From Sarcomyxa edulis (lineage: Eukaryota; Basidiomycota; Agaricomycetes; Agaricales; Mycenaceae), in the NCBI GenBank assembly GCA_009761415.1, contig QUOL01000010.1:496001-560000 (forward strand): a stretch of 64,000 nucleotides of DNA. The letters are read 5' to 3'. Under the pieces are notes generated by a model, which saw only the letters and a list, made by a program, of their open reading frames with translations, was not told where the DNA came from and did no database searches. Shown here piece after piece: positions 48,486 through 60,110 of this stretch; position 1 is the first letter of the stretch, and each line of letters begins with the position of its first letter. Both the position numbers and the translations under genes were made by a program.

Positions 48486-48743
48486 GCGATCGAAGAAGGA
48501 ATAAGTACGCAAGAACGTGACATAGCTTTAATTCGGCCGAGAGGAAAGAAACAAGATTGTATGTAGTATAAGTAAAGATAATATGGACTCATTTGGGTCA
48601 ATGGAGTGTCCTTCGCCATCCTTCGTGAATAGCCGAAAATGAAATCACCTTGTTACGCCTGTTGAGATTTGTGGGACCTTGTGGGTGCGCCACGTGTTTG
48701 GGCGCCTATCCAGGCCTGGCCAAATTTCCGATATTTCCCGTTC

Positions 48744-49978
48744 ATGGCCACCATTGCCGTCCAGTCGACGCCCTCAAGCTCAAACTACATTCCTCCAGAA
48801 ATCACTGACCAAATCATCGACCATCTCCACGACGATGTGAAGGATCTCGCTTCATGCAGTACAGTAGCCAAAACATGGCTACCTGTATCGCGGTACCACC
48901 TATTTCATCAAGTTCACCTCCATGGGGCTAACGTCGCGCAACTCATTTCACTATTGGAATCTCCACATTCAAGCATCGGACCCCACATCCACGTCGTGAA
49001 AGTAGCTTGGAACCGTAAAGTCTTGGAATATTCTCGATTCCAACGGATCGTGACTCTTCCGGCTGTATCGATGCTTCATTTCTACAATGTAGCATGGGTG
49101 GATATATCAGAGGAGACTCGTCCGTTTCCGTTGGATGGTCTTCCAGGGATTACTGTCCTCAGAATGACAGATACGCGTGTGACGCCTTCGGAATTTATCT
49201 ACCTCCTGCGAGCCTTTCCCTCACTGCAGGTTGTTCAGATGGAGGATTTCCGATGGGTCAACGATGGACATATATTCCCATCCGAGAATACTGTGAATCT
49301 GCGCAAGCTTCATATCGGTGGATTGTACAAGGTTGACATGTTGGACTGGCTTATGTCTTCGCCAGATGTTTGGCGATTGGATTCGTTCAAAGTTGGCTTC
49401 AATGGAGGGAGCTCTGAGATGCCTAAAGTCTTAGAGTTTATGCAGATGCAGAAACCTTATTTGAAGGACTTTGTCGTGTCTTTCTCCGTCCCGTCGATGA
49501 TTCCGAAATTCGATCGTATGTCGAATCATCTTTGCGGTGATCTCTCAGACGTCTGATTTCTCTGTTTGTGTGTCATTCAGAGTTGTTTTACGAGACGTTT
49601 CGTTTCAACGACTTCCCCCAACTTCGTTCTATTGAATTACCAGTGGATACCGTCACCCGATACTGTCTCGACGAATTTCTCGCACCCGTCATGTCCAACC
49701 TACCATCCTCCATACAAAACATTGCTATTCGTTTATTAGTCTCACCCGACGATGACCTCGAATGGCTTGACTGGCCAGGCTATATAGCCTTGTTCAGAAC
49801 GCCCAAGTTTTCGAGTCTACGGCGCGTCCAAATCTGGCCAGAAGGCTTGGAATCGACGAAGAAGAATGTTGACGTTGAGGGTATAGTGGCAGATATCAAA
49901 CGCAAACTGGCAAATCTTGGAGCTTCTAGCATCTTTGTTGTGGCGCCCATCACTAATTGGGACCTTGATCTGTTGTGA
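48744..49978 (+). CDS. F-box LRR-like protein, family B copy 1
   Basis: Probably an SCF substrate receptor. Exons: 48744-49515 and 49581-49978 (389 residues). The F-box is at residues 16-50 ('IPPEITDQIIDHLHDD', then 'CSTVAKTWLPVSRYHLF'). Leucine-rich segments follow ('LLRAFPSLQVVQMEDF', 'NLRKLHIGGLYKVDMLDWL'), then the family hallmark 'EMPKVLEFMQMQKP' and 'LKDFVVSFS' just before the intron. The second exon has 'YETFRFNDFPQLRSIELPV' and ends 'SIFVVAPITNWDLDLL'. Copies 2 and 3 (60892 and 62727, same strand) share the layout and intron phase. Other ATGs upstream are out of frame. Confidence 0.83.
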
Positions 49979-50728
49979 ATGTGAGTCCATCTGGCGTTTC
50001 GTGCCATTGTATTGTGAAGTCGATACTGACCGGGACTCCATCTTGTGCAGGTGGTTTCGAAATCATCATATATCCTGTCTTCTATGACATCTTACAACAT
50101 AACTATCCGTGGAGTGGAGAAGGGTATACTACTCAGCATCTAGATTATCTATCCGACTATCATATACTCATCATAACTCGCTTTCGAAGTCCTTGCACGC
50201 TGATGAATCATTCTAAATGATACTCACTGCGCACGCTAGCGTTCAGGCACTCTCATGTCGCGTTTAGGGCGAATCCTACAGTTGGCGCGTACCCAGCATG
50301 GAACCACAGAGTCGAAGATCATTGCGGAAGAAGGACTCGCGCATGGCACCTGACTTTCGAGTCCGGAGACGCGTTCAAAACCTCAAACTTAGACTTGTCA
50401 TCGGTCTATCTGACGACCGTCAGATTTCCTGCCATCCTATAAAAATATAGTCGCGTATAGAGTGGTTACGAGTCTAGCCAAAGTCTAGCGTTCAAACGTT
50501 CATGCTCACCTTGAACACTTTGATAGACTTTGATCCTGAACGTTGAACGCGTTTACCGTGAACGGAAAATGCCGTCAATATCATCGATCATCGATCATCG
50601 ATCATCATGATGGGAGTCCGTCTTTCGTTGGACTTTCACTCACAAACACTCAAGAAGCACCTTGCAAGTTGCAACCGCGTTCAATACCTCGAAATCGTCA
50701 GTGGTTTGGTTCCTTGGCGTCCGACTTG
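49979..50728. other. Intergenic with duplicated promoter block of family A
   Basis: The part at 50538-50575 matches the block in front of family A copy 1 (34915-34865, opposite strand). It is followed by an ATCGATC tandem repeat near 50580-50608 not present at copy 1. No gene recognised. Confidence 0.6.
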
Positions 50729-52255
50729 ATGGAGACTAATCTCTGCGTGAGTGTTCTCTCGTTAGACTTACTTTCCTGATTGACGATGTAGGTATTTCAC
50801 AAGAATTCTCAAATCGATGAATTGATTGTCCCTGGCCCCAATAGGCAAACTCCCCTTGGTAGTTCTGGCGCTATGGAGGCACTGGCGTCCTCTCAAGTCA
50901 GCGGTCCTACCAGGGCGATCCCTCCCGTCCATCGCATCGCAAGCGAGATTCTCTCCGAGATCTTTCTTTCTCTTACGCCGCCTCCCTTGGAAATGGACAA
51001 TGACGATTGTCCCCCTTTGATCCCGAAAACAGAAGCCCCCCTTTTGTTATGTCAAATATGTTCGTACTGGAGAGAAGTTGCTATTGGACTGCCTTGGTTG
51101 TGGACCAGGATACACGTACACGCGAATACAAAACGCGAGATGCTCGATACATGGCTTGCACGGGCCAAAACACTCCCACTTTCTTTATCTCTTCGCGGTG
51201 AGAACGAGTCGGATCCATTGACTAAATTTATGGATCTCCTTCTTCCCCGCGTCTCCCAGTACCAGGCCATTCACTATGTTTTTTACCCCGCTCAACCCAT
51301 TGTATCTTTATTCCAACCACCTCCCGCTTCTATGACATACTTGGAAAGTATCAACATCCTAGTCAGCGCAGCATCCTCAGAGATAGTCTACACCAGCTCA
51401 TACAATGGCCTCGACACTATCTTCGAATTATGCCCTCGTCTCCGTTATGTTCGATTGTGGTCTGATGGTGATGAGTACATGTTCGAACTCAGCACCCTCA
51501 GACTACCTTGGTCACAACTAGTGGTGCTCTCTCTCGAAGATATTCACTGTGACTTGGATACCACCTCCCTTTTTCAGCAACTCACTGGTCTGGAAGAACT
51601 CTCTATTCGCATTTACGAATGGGAGGCTGGCGTAGCGAAAGTCCCTTCAGAGCCTTACCCTATATTCCCTAAATTGTTTCGCCTGACGTTGATCTGGCAC
51701 ATCTACGACATGCCGACACCCCAACTTCACAATTTCATCACCGTGCCAAAGCTTACAGACTTCACTCTGAGGTATGTCGGTAACATGAACGATTTCGACG
51801 TCCCGGGATTCGACAAAATGAGAACTCGGTCGGGATTTGCTTTGGAAAAGCTCTCAACCAAGTATGTCTTCCTAGAAAACGAGTCAGAAGTAGCCATTTT
51901 CTTTCGGCCCATGCCTTCCATCTGGTCCCTGAAAATCGAATCCGATGCTACCGAGATTTGGCCTATGCTATCGATCAGCGATGGCAAAGAAATTCTGCTT
52001 CCTCGACTTCGTGAGCTACGTTACTCAGATAGAAAGCTCCCTGAGGACCTAGTTGAAATGGTGGAATCTCGCTGGTGGCCTGGCGATCGCGACGAAAGAC
52101 TGGAAGAGGGTGTGGTCCTGCAACGACTAGGATACATTCGCTTGGAAATACGGCCCCGCGATATTATAGAACCGAGTCTAGTGAAGCGACTTTCGAAGTG
52201 TAAAGACGAGGGGCTTGATATTGAATACATAGAAGCTGGCCTCAGAATATTGTGA
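50729..52255 (+). CDS. F-box-like LRR protein, family A copy 3
   Basis: Exons: 50729-50746 ('METNLC') and 50792-52255 (493 residues). The F-box-like region and the 70 residues around it are identical to copy 2, whereas 'TWLARAKTLPLSL' matches copy 1. Leucine-rich segments: 'RLPWSQLVVLSLEDIHC', 'LTGLEELSIRIYEWEAG', 'FALEKLSTKYVFLEN', and 'DLVEMVESRWWPGD' near the end. It is about 14 kb away from copies 1 and 2 and in the opposite orientation. Role as SCF substrate receptor is inferred from the family. Confidence 0.84.
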
Positions 52256-52874
52256 GGAACGTCGAGGATGTGTTTTAGAGGTTTGTGCTGCTCTATTTCA
52301 TGCCCAGTCCTCCGAGTCGTTCGCACTGATATGAACATCATCACGACTTATAGTCTCATCTCGTTCTTACATCTTGGGAGACTCTTGTCAGTGGCGCGTG
52401 AACGAGCATACCTTAGCTTGATGCATGGCATACCTCCAATCATTTATCTAGTTCCTGTTCTGTTGTATATGTTCTAGTCCTCGTAGACAACGCTCGCGGT
52501 CTATCTGACGCAAATCTGACGAAGTCACGAACTTGCCTCAAGTTTGGACAGGTGACACAAATGAATTGACTCATTCTTGGTCTTGACCACATCTGAGCGC
52601 TTTCCAGCCTAACCCAGTCTGACACCAATCTGACCAGAGAAAGTGTGCCTGACAGCATCTAGCTCTGTTGGTGGACACATTGTACACTATATGCATAATG
52701 GATGCATAATCCTCTTCGGCCATCGGGTTCCCTACCGAGTTGCCCACAGTCGCTTCATAGTGCGCGCACTTATTCGGTGATATCTTATCGGTCATCACCT
52801 GGGTCTTTTCATCAGGACGATATAAAGTAGAGCAGCTTCGCTGTAATTGGGATCGCCATACTACATCCAGTAGC
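52256..52874. other. Intergenic upstream of the esterase gene
   Basis: About 620 bases. A GATATAAAGTAG box near 52820-52831 is a good TATA candidate about 50 bases before the esterase ATG. Nothing else is recognised. Confidence 0.5.
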
Positions 52875-54147
52875 ATGTCTTACAACACCACTCCAACAAC
52901 CAGCGACCTCTCGATCCTCGATCCCGAGCTACGTGGGATCATCTCGCTCCTGCCCACCACATCCGAAGCAGCGACGGATTCCCAGACTGTCGTCAACTAC
53001 ATGCGCGCGATTCCCGCAGCTCCGCACGACGATCCCAACATTGTCAAGAGAGATATCTTGATCTCTCCTCCCGACGCGTTACCGGAGCAGCCTCCCACTT
53101 CCGTGAGAATCTTTATTCCCAAAGAGTTGGACGGTAAAGGCCCTCTTCCGGTAGTCTTGTGGTCGGTGAGTACTACGATCGTCTTACGCGATTTAGTCGT
53201 TGGATCTCATGTAGAGGTTATTTGATAGCCTCATGGTGGGATGTTCTCCTTGGGACCGGCTTATTTGAACTCGTTCTGCACCGCTATCGCATTAGGTGCA
53301 GGAGTTGTGATGGTGGCCGCAGCTCATAGGCAGACCCCAGAGCATCCTTGGCCAGCTCGTAAGTTCCCGCGTTCCACTATATGCCAAAACCACGACCATT
53401 CCATAGATCTGAACAACTATCTTGTGCCTGCTCTCGTGTAGCATTCGACGATGTATATCAAGTCCTAACATGGCTCTCCACTCCCTCCAGCGAGCTTCTG
53501 AGGTACTCCATCGACCACAACCGGATTGCTATCGGTGGGACATCGGCTGGTGAGTCTGATACAGCCTAGTTCTCTAGTCAAAGCTCCGGCTGAACCATAA
53601 AATTAGGTGCCACCCTCACGGTCGGAATATTCCTCAAATATCGCGACTCAAACAAGCCACTGTCCAAGATACGTCTAGCCATCCTCGAAGACGGCGTCTT
53701 CACGGACAAATCCAGCTCATATTCTAATTACCACAACCCTGTCAACAAAATATGGAGTAGCAACGTCACCAAATTCATGTGGAGCCTCTATCTAGGACCT
53801 GGGGGATCAGAGGCTCTCCCAGACGATAAGACGAGAGGTTATGCAGTACCTGCTCTTGCGAAGGACCTGTCGGGATTCCCCTCGACGCTGGTTCTGACCG
53901 CTCAGTGGGATAATCTGACGAACGATGGTATTGCTTTCGCTCACCGCTTACTTGAGAGTGGAGTGCCAACGGAGATACACGTACGTTCTGCTGATTGATT
54001 CTCACTTGATAACGTTACTGACACCAGGACAAGAACTATCGAGGGACATTCCACGTCTCTGACAAACTGGTTCATAATGCCAAAATCAGTGCTAAGAAAC
54101 GCGGGGATATTATAGATGCGTTGAAGGCTGCATTTGAAGATGTATAG
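52875..54147 (+). CDS. HSL-type alpha/beta hydrolase (esterase/lipase)
   Basis: Exons: 52875-53165, 53229-53358, 53442-53549, 53607-53980, 54028-54147 (340 residues). The oxyanion-hole motif is 'PHGGMF' (His99-Gly100-Gly101). The nucleophile elbow is 'IGGTSAGAT' with Ser175. 'AAAHRQTPEHPWPA' matches the hormone-sensitive lipase group signature. The acid is likely the Asp of 'TAQWDNLTNDG', and the His lies in 'GTFHVSD' in the last exon. No signal peptide is apparent, so it is probably intracellular. Substrate not predictable; fungal members act on short acyl esters or natural products. It stands alone, with no biosynthetic genes nearby. Confidence 0.87.
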
Positions 54148-54607
54148 ATCTCAATTGACGAGTCCATAACTGAATCCCTGGGAGAAGGCATGTATAAATA
54201 CTTGGGTGCACTGAATCTTGATACTTTTAGGCCCTAGCCCGATGTTCCAGTGCTAAGCCTCGGATGCGGTTCGATCGCGAATTTGCTCTTGATTCGCTCC
54301 ACGTTCACTCTCTACGGAAATTTGCCGGAGATGTACTTGCTCAACGTCGCACTTGATGACAATGACTGCGAGGTCGACTTGTTGCACTAGTCGATATACC
54401 GTATGCTACACGTGCATGCATCATGTATGACACGAGCCATTCTTATCTCTGGCCGAATTGTGATATTACCACAAACGCCTGCCGTGACATTAGTATTCGG
54501 GACCCTCACCGCGAGTGGCAGCATGCACAAGGTTCCAGCGCCCATACAACCCCCCCCCCCCCCCTCCCTCATATACAACACTCACCTCAAAAAATTCGTA
54601 ACTCTGC
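54148..54607. other. Intergenic upstream of DUF6535 gene B
   Basis: It contains a 15-base C homopolymer at 54550-54564 close to the start of the next gene. No gene recognised. Confidence 0.5.
54550..54564. repeat. Poly-C homopolymer
   Basis: Fifteen consecutive C bases on the plus strand, 44 bases before the DUF6535 copy B ATG. Such a run is prone to length variation and to sequencing error. Confidence 0.85.
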
Positions 54608-57556
54608 ATGACTCGGATGCCCGCGAAAAACTCGTGAGTCTCTTCGCAACTTCATCACTTGATAATAATGACGTTCATTGCTAGGCCCTACAATCAGGAC
54701 ACAGGTCCTGACCCCACAACAGTACCTCTACCTGAATCGCGGTCATCTTCCCACTCCAAGCACAAAAGAGTTACTGAAGTCGGCGATGGCATGCACAATG
54801 CCAATGAGAACAACGAGAGGTGTGTTTCATTATTCATTGAGGTGAATAGAGCTGGAGCCGTCACCATCTTTAGCAATCTCGAAAAACTTCTCAAAAAGCA
54901 GATCGAAATACTTAGTCGGATAGACGAGCGACAGGAGAATGCTGGTATGTTATGTCCTTTCTGTCATACAACAGTGCATTGCCACTGATGTCCTCAAGAT
55001 CTTTCTCGTCAGCCATTCCCGCCCGTAGCAGAATACAGCAGCAGTGCCTGGAATCCGCTGCTGAGATCTGCTCTAAGTCGTATCGACCCGGTGGTGGATC
55101 GTTGGCGGGGCAGCCTGGATGTTCTTCTTGTCTTCGTGAGTCACTTTGGGGTCCCTCCAAACTTTCTCTGCGACATACATTGAACTTGTCATTGCGCTTT
55201 AAGGTCGGCTTATTCACCGCAATTGTCACTTCCTTCTTTGTAGATTCTGTTGAATCGTTGAGCCCTGATGCCACTGCCAGAACAAACGAGCTCCTCGCCA
55301 ATCTCACTGAGATTGTCATACAGCTCAGTGGCGCCCAGGCTGCTCAACTACATATCTCTAGGCCAGAAACATTCAAACCGGATGCGTCAGACGTTCGTAT
55401 CAATGCGTATTGGTCTATTTCTCTCGTTATCAGTGTAAGCGGTCCCTCAAAATCATAGATTGTCTCACCCATTCGTCTCCTATGTAGATTTCTGCAGCGG
55501 CTCTAGCAGTTGCGGGCCGTGCTTATGTCTCTATGCTCACAAAGTCCTCTGGCAAGCTGAAACCCCATGAGAGGCTCGTGGACATCCACAAACGCTGGGA
55601 ACAGGCCGAACGTATTTTGGGACCCGGTCTAGAAACACTTCCTGTTATCCTCACCATTCCCGTCGTCCTGTTCCTCGTCGGACTCCTTGAAAGCATCTTC
55701 TCTGCTGCAATCCAGCCCTCACATCTTTCGGTCCCTATAATAGTTGCTGCATCGATCTCGGCGGTCACAATTGCTTCGGTCGGTGTGGCTTTATCATACA
55801 GCTTGTTACATGCATGTCTTCGTCCCAAAACGTCGCCCTTCCGCACTACTTTGTCCGAGGCGATCAGAAAGTCTAGCCAGCGTATTCGAGCACGCATTTC
55901 GCCGGTAGTCCATTCAATTTCGACATCAAATCGTCCATTCATGCAACGTCTTCGGGCATTGGGACAATACATCGCATCCCACATAGATCGCGCCGTTCAA
56001 GTTCTTCGGCTCTTGGGTCCACGCATTCTACTTGTAATTCAAACTCTGTTATGCACAAACATTAGCCCATCCCGGCACGGCAACAGCATTGATCTAGAGA
56101 GCCACCATTCGGAAAGCGAGGCTGACGAAGAAACCAGATCAAAATCGATACCATGGGACCCCAGCGCCTACGACTCATTGCTTCCCATATCCAATCGTAT
56201 ATATCACACAGTTCTTCAGACGACGCACGATGACGACGCACTTGACCAAGCTGCAGCCGCGTTTGCTTCGATCTGCGAGAACCACAAGACGAGAGATGAT
56301 TTCTTTACGGAACTGGTTCGGATTCACAGAGGGGAGATGTTACTGTCCAATTTAGAGACAACATCCTTGATTCACCTGTTATCCCCGGAAGCTAGTTATC
56401 GATGCAATCTCACTGCTTCTGAGGCGGTTCTAAGACTCAACGATGTCTCAATCACTGTACCAGGTAGGTAGCCCCTCACATGGGAATGTCTGGCACATCT
56501 AACGTACCGCTCATTTTTGCCACAGATTGGGTTCCGTTGTGTACTATCTCCCAGAGGATTGGTCTCCTTGACGCACTAGAGGATGCTGCTTGGCGCGAAT
56601 ATAGTCGATTCAATGGCAGCGACATCTGGCACTCCAGCTTCATCAGATCTTTCGCAGTCCTTGTTCATCCTGAACATCCGTCCGGCAGACAGCATAATCT
56701 AAACTATATCTTAGAGATGCTGAACTCGCCATATATTATCAAGTCGCAAGGCAAGGCAGTGGGTGCAGCCATTGGACAGAAGGCTATCGATATGGCTTTC
56801 TCGACTCTGTTCGAAGCTGTTCTACAGGAACATCGCAGTGGCGCTCAGAGATCCCTAGGACGCATGGACACTATTCCCCCCCTGGCTGTAGATCGCTCGC
56901 TGCAGAGACTGTTAGGCCCGCGGAGAGATTCTTCGTCTGTCGCAACTTCGACAATCATGAAATGCCTTGGTTGTTGGTTTGGAACGAGGATTGTCACCAA
57001 AGAATGGCTCCGTTCGGATCAAGAGGATCCTTTCATCTCATGTCTTCTTCGATGGATATGGAATGACAGCATCCCGACACCCAAAGACGTATCCAAGCTT
57101 ACACTCTATATTGCGACCATGGGTCCGAGGTGTACCGAGGTGCTGATTCAACTGATCGACCGCGAAACCAATCCCATCCACAGACTCGACCTGGCGTTCT
57201 CTGCCATTAATGGCCTCAAACTTGAACCGGAAAGCCTTCAGCATAACCTTATATCCTTGGCGGCTGCTTTGAATAGTTTGATCCTTACCCAGACTCGGCA
57301 GAACCATAGGGGTTATACAAAAAAGCAGGCTAAACAGCTTATTTCGTTCTACAACTTGATTTTCTGTCTGGAAAATTTGTGGCAGTATACTCAGACTGCA
57401 GGACAAAACGAGGCTGAGACCGAACGACAAGACATACTGAAATCTATCCGACAATTGTGGAATACTCTATATGGTACCGAGTTCTCTTTTCTTTTCATTT
57501 GCGCTCTGAATATGACTGGTCTCTCCAGGTCCTGTTTGGATCAGCTCGAACGATGA
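54608..57556 (+). CDS. DUF6535-domain multispanning membrane protein (copy B)
   Basis: Paralog of the gene at 5266. Exons: 54608-54633, 54685-54819, 54874-54944, 54999-55135, 55204-55434, 55488-56463, 56526-57556 (868 residues). The seven-exon layout and intron phases equal those of copy A, which fixed the short first exon ('MTRMPAKNS'). The DUF6535 region has 'RWRGSLDVLLVF', 'VGLFTAIVTSFFVDSVESL' and 'SDVRINAYWSISLVIS'. Two more hydrophobic segments follow ('TLPVILTIPVVLFLVGLLE', 'ASISAVTIASVGVALSY'). The shared soluble motif 'LLSPEASYRCNLTASE' precedes the last intron. An alternative last splice (57474-57528) would move the stop to 57632. Function unknown. Confidence 0.87.
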
Positions 57557-58264
57557 CTTGCTACTGCCCGATACCTTTCCGGACCAAGCTTCGAGTTTGG
57601 CTAGTGTCCACGACTCGGAGGTGTGCATCTAGCTCGTCCACGCATTCCTACATTTGATGACAAAACTAACGAATGCCCGAATCTTTGAACTCAAGGACGG
57701 AGCTACTCAACCTTTGGTCGCTATGCCCTATTTTCTAGACTTGACATACGAAGAAGAGACTGGTTCAATGCAGTACTTCAGCGCCCCAGTAAATCACTGA
57801 AACCGGTGAAATCATCGATTCATCGCGTCGCCTACTCCACGCCAGCGGCCTTGTTTTGGGGCGTTGGGTCAACCGATCTCTTTAAATCCAGCGACGTTGT
57901 GAGTGAGTCGGAAATATGGGTCTTGATTCAATGTGGCAGTCGTGTCGAAGTAAACTTGGCCTCAAGTTTGGCCTGGGTGATCTGTTCGAGACATTCCAGT
58001 AGAACGGTCCTCCAAGAGAATTGTAGTCTATGAAGAGGCAAACGTTAACCCTACGACGATGTAGTCGCGTGCGTTCTGAGGGCGAAGGCGCGTGTGTTGA
58101 ACATTTGCATAGTCACTTGTGACGCGTGGCGACATGTGATCTGTGACTCGTGACTATCGTTCTTCAATCATCTGCCGGAATCCGAATTCCTCCCATCTCA
58201 GCTGATTAATACTTTCCTTTCTACCCCACATTCATCTACTCGAAGTGAACAACTTATCCTCGCA
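57557..58264. other. Intergenic upstream of the MIF-like gene
   Basis: It may include a last exon of DUF6535 copy B (57529-57632). Near 58090-58150 there are GACGCGTGGCGACATGTGA and GTGACTCGTGAC motifs. No other gene recognised. Confidence 0.5.
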
Positions 58265-58939
58265 ATGCCTTACCTAGAACTCATTTCCAACGTCAAGGTA
58301 GGGCTGCACTATGCCGACCTCGACATGCGTCCAACTTGACAAATAATACCCCTATTTACAGATCGTCGACCCCAAGGCATTCATCTTGGAGTTTTCCAAG
58401 GTTTGCTAGACATATTTCCCTTACTTCTGATATCGATCTCCCGCATTCAAGACCTGACATCTCCTCCGAATATACCAGCTCGCCGCCACCACTCTGGGAA
58501 AACCCGAGGCTTACATCACATGCAGCTACACGCACAACGAGACTCTTACTTTTGGTGGCACGTTAGCGCCTGCTTTCGGGCTCACCGTTGTAAGTACATG
58601 CTTCACTTTGGATGAGTCATGAGCTGGTACTAACTATTCCCATATAGACCAGTCTAGATAACTTAAGTCCCGAGGCGAACGAGAAGTACAGCAAGACTTT
58701 CTCTGCCTTCTTCGCTGAGAAGCTAGGCGCTGGTGACGATCGTGGATATATGTACGTGCTCAGACACTCAACCTATTTGGTTATATCCTACTGACATTCT
58801 GTTCTGCAGCACCTTCATTGACCCCGGCCGGGCGTACATCGGGTAGGTTTTATTCGTTCTACGCGTACGTTTGTTATTCATGCTTTGTTCCAGGTTCAAA
58901 GGAACAACCTTCCAAACGATTTTCGGCGGCAAGAATTGA
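58265..58939 (+). CDS. MIF/D-dopachrome tautomerase family protein
   Basis: Family members are small trimeric tautomerases that use Pro1 as base. Exons: 58265-58297, 58362-58400, 58479-58589, 58648-58751, 58810-58842, 58894-58939 (121 residues, the family length is 114-122). It begins 'MPYLELISNVKI', giving the catalytic Pro once Met is removed. Further family segments are 'LGKPEAYITCSYTHNETLTF', 'NEKYSKTFSAFFAEKLG' and 'DRGYITFIDPGRAYIGFKG', the last holding the active-site Lys/Ile equivalents. No CxxC oxidoreductase motif is present. The physiological substrate in fungi is unknown. It converges on the PDX1-like gene. Confidence 0.92.
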
Positions 58940-59126
58940 AGGATTGGAGAAGAAGAACAATTGTGAAGTGCTGTACTCATGTAATAGGATCATCCCTGAA
59001 ATGTACAAATTCATCTGACTCTGATCGTCGAAGTCCTCATTACAATCAACTGTTAACAAAGACATATGCAAATTACGCTTTTGATAGTGGGATCGTACGA
59101 TCACGAGCAACTACTATGCTGCCAAG

Positions 59127-60110
59127 TCATAGAAGGCCATCGAAATACCGAGAAGTGGTGGCATCCTTTGACAAAACCGTCGTCGAGGACCGTTCTCTAA
59201 GACTAGAGAGGATCAGCCTGCGAATTTCAGCACCCCTCGGCTGTTCGCACAACATCAGAAACCAATCCGAGACAGAATAACGAATACGTACATATATTTC
59301 GCCTGGACTTTCAGCGTCGTCGCTGTTGGATGAATTCGGCTCCACCTGGTCCGTAGTGGTACTACTAGGAGGACATGATTCATGTTGCGAAGGATATGCT
59401 GAAGTGATCATTCCTCGGATGTTAGTTCCTTGCGCTGTATCACCTCGACCGTGCCAATGGGGATGATGGTGATGGAGAGCCGAAAAGTGGGTTGAAGACA
59501 TAAGCAGTGCAGAGGACTCTACATGTCTCGGAGACCTCGAAGCTTGAAGGAAACGGCGAGGACTACGGATCTTTGGAGATTCTACAACGGAGAACGAAGG
59601 ACTAGAGCGTCTTTCGATGGCAGCTAGTCTGCTTGTGAGTTCCTCTGTTCGAGGCATGATTTGTAGATTCAGCTCATCTCTAGTCTTCGCGACCAGCGCG
59701 ATGACTTGTTCGACAGGGACATTCTGCGAACCCTCAGGAGTCTGGAATTGTTATCATCGAAGTCATGCTAGCATAGACTGCTTCAACATACCAATATTCT
59801 GCCTAATATTCCGTTTTGTACAGCTTCGACATCGATGGTGACCATGTCGGACTCCTGATTTGTTCTGTTCAAGAAGCTTGTTAGGACTCAGATATCTGGG
59901 GCACACACAATCTCGAGGAGAACATCGCCCGCCACGAAAGACTCTCCCTCCTGCTTTTTCCATCTCGTAATGGTCCCTTCGGTCATCAGAGGGGACATGT
60001 ATGGCATCAGAATTGCGTTTCGCGATATAGATACATGGAAGTCTGCAATATTTATCAGTCCTGAGGATCAACGATACATCAGATTATCGACGCTCACTTC
60101 GTCTGCTCAT
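59127..60110 (-). CDS. PDX1-like mitochondrial lipoyl-domain protein with the lipoyl Lys replaced by Met
   Basis: Protein X anchors dihydrolipoamide dehydrogenase in the pyruvate dehydrogenase complex. Exons on the minus strand: 60110-60098, 60042-59909, 59854-59792, 59741-59127 (274 residues). The N terminus '[15 protein letters not shown]' looks like a mitochondrial presequence. The lipoyl domain reads '[20 protein letters not shown]', '[13 protein letters not shown]', '[11 protein letters not shown]', '[17 protein letters not shown]'. In normal domains the third piece is E-x-D-K-A; here residue 53 is Met, so lipoylation is not possible at the usual place. The rest is a Ser/His-rich region in which only 'GTNIRGMIT' recalls the core of an E3-binding domain; the remainder of that domain seems lost. 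The reading of the codon is direct, the functional consequence is inferred. Confidence 0.75.

Noticed and set aside
47525..48619. 364-codon minus-strand frame over glutathione reductase
   Set aside because: It is the antisense shadow of the strongly supported GLR1 exons.
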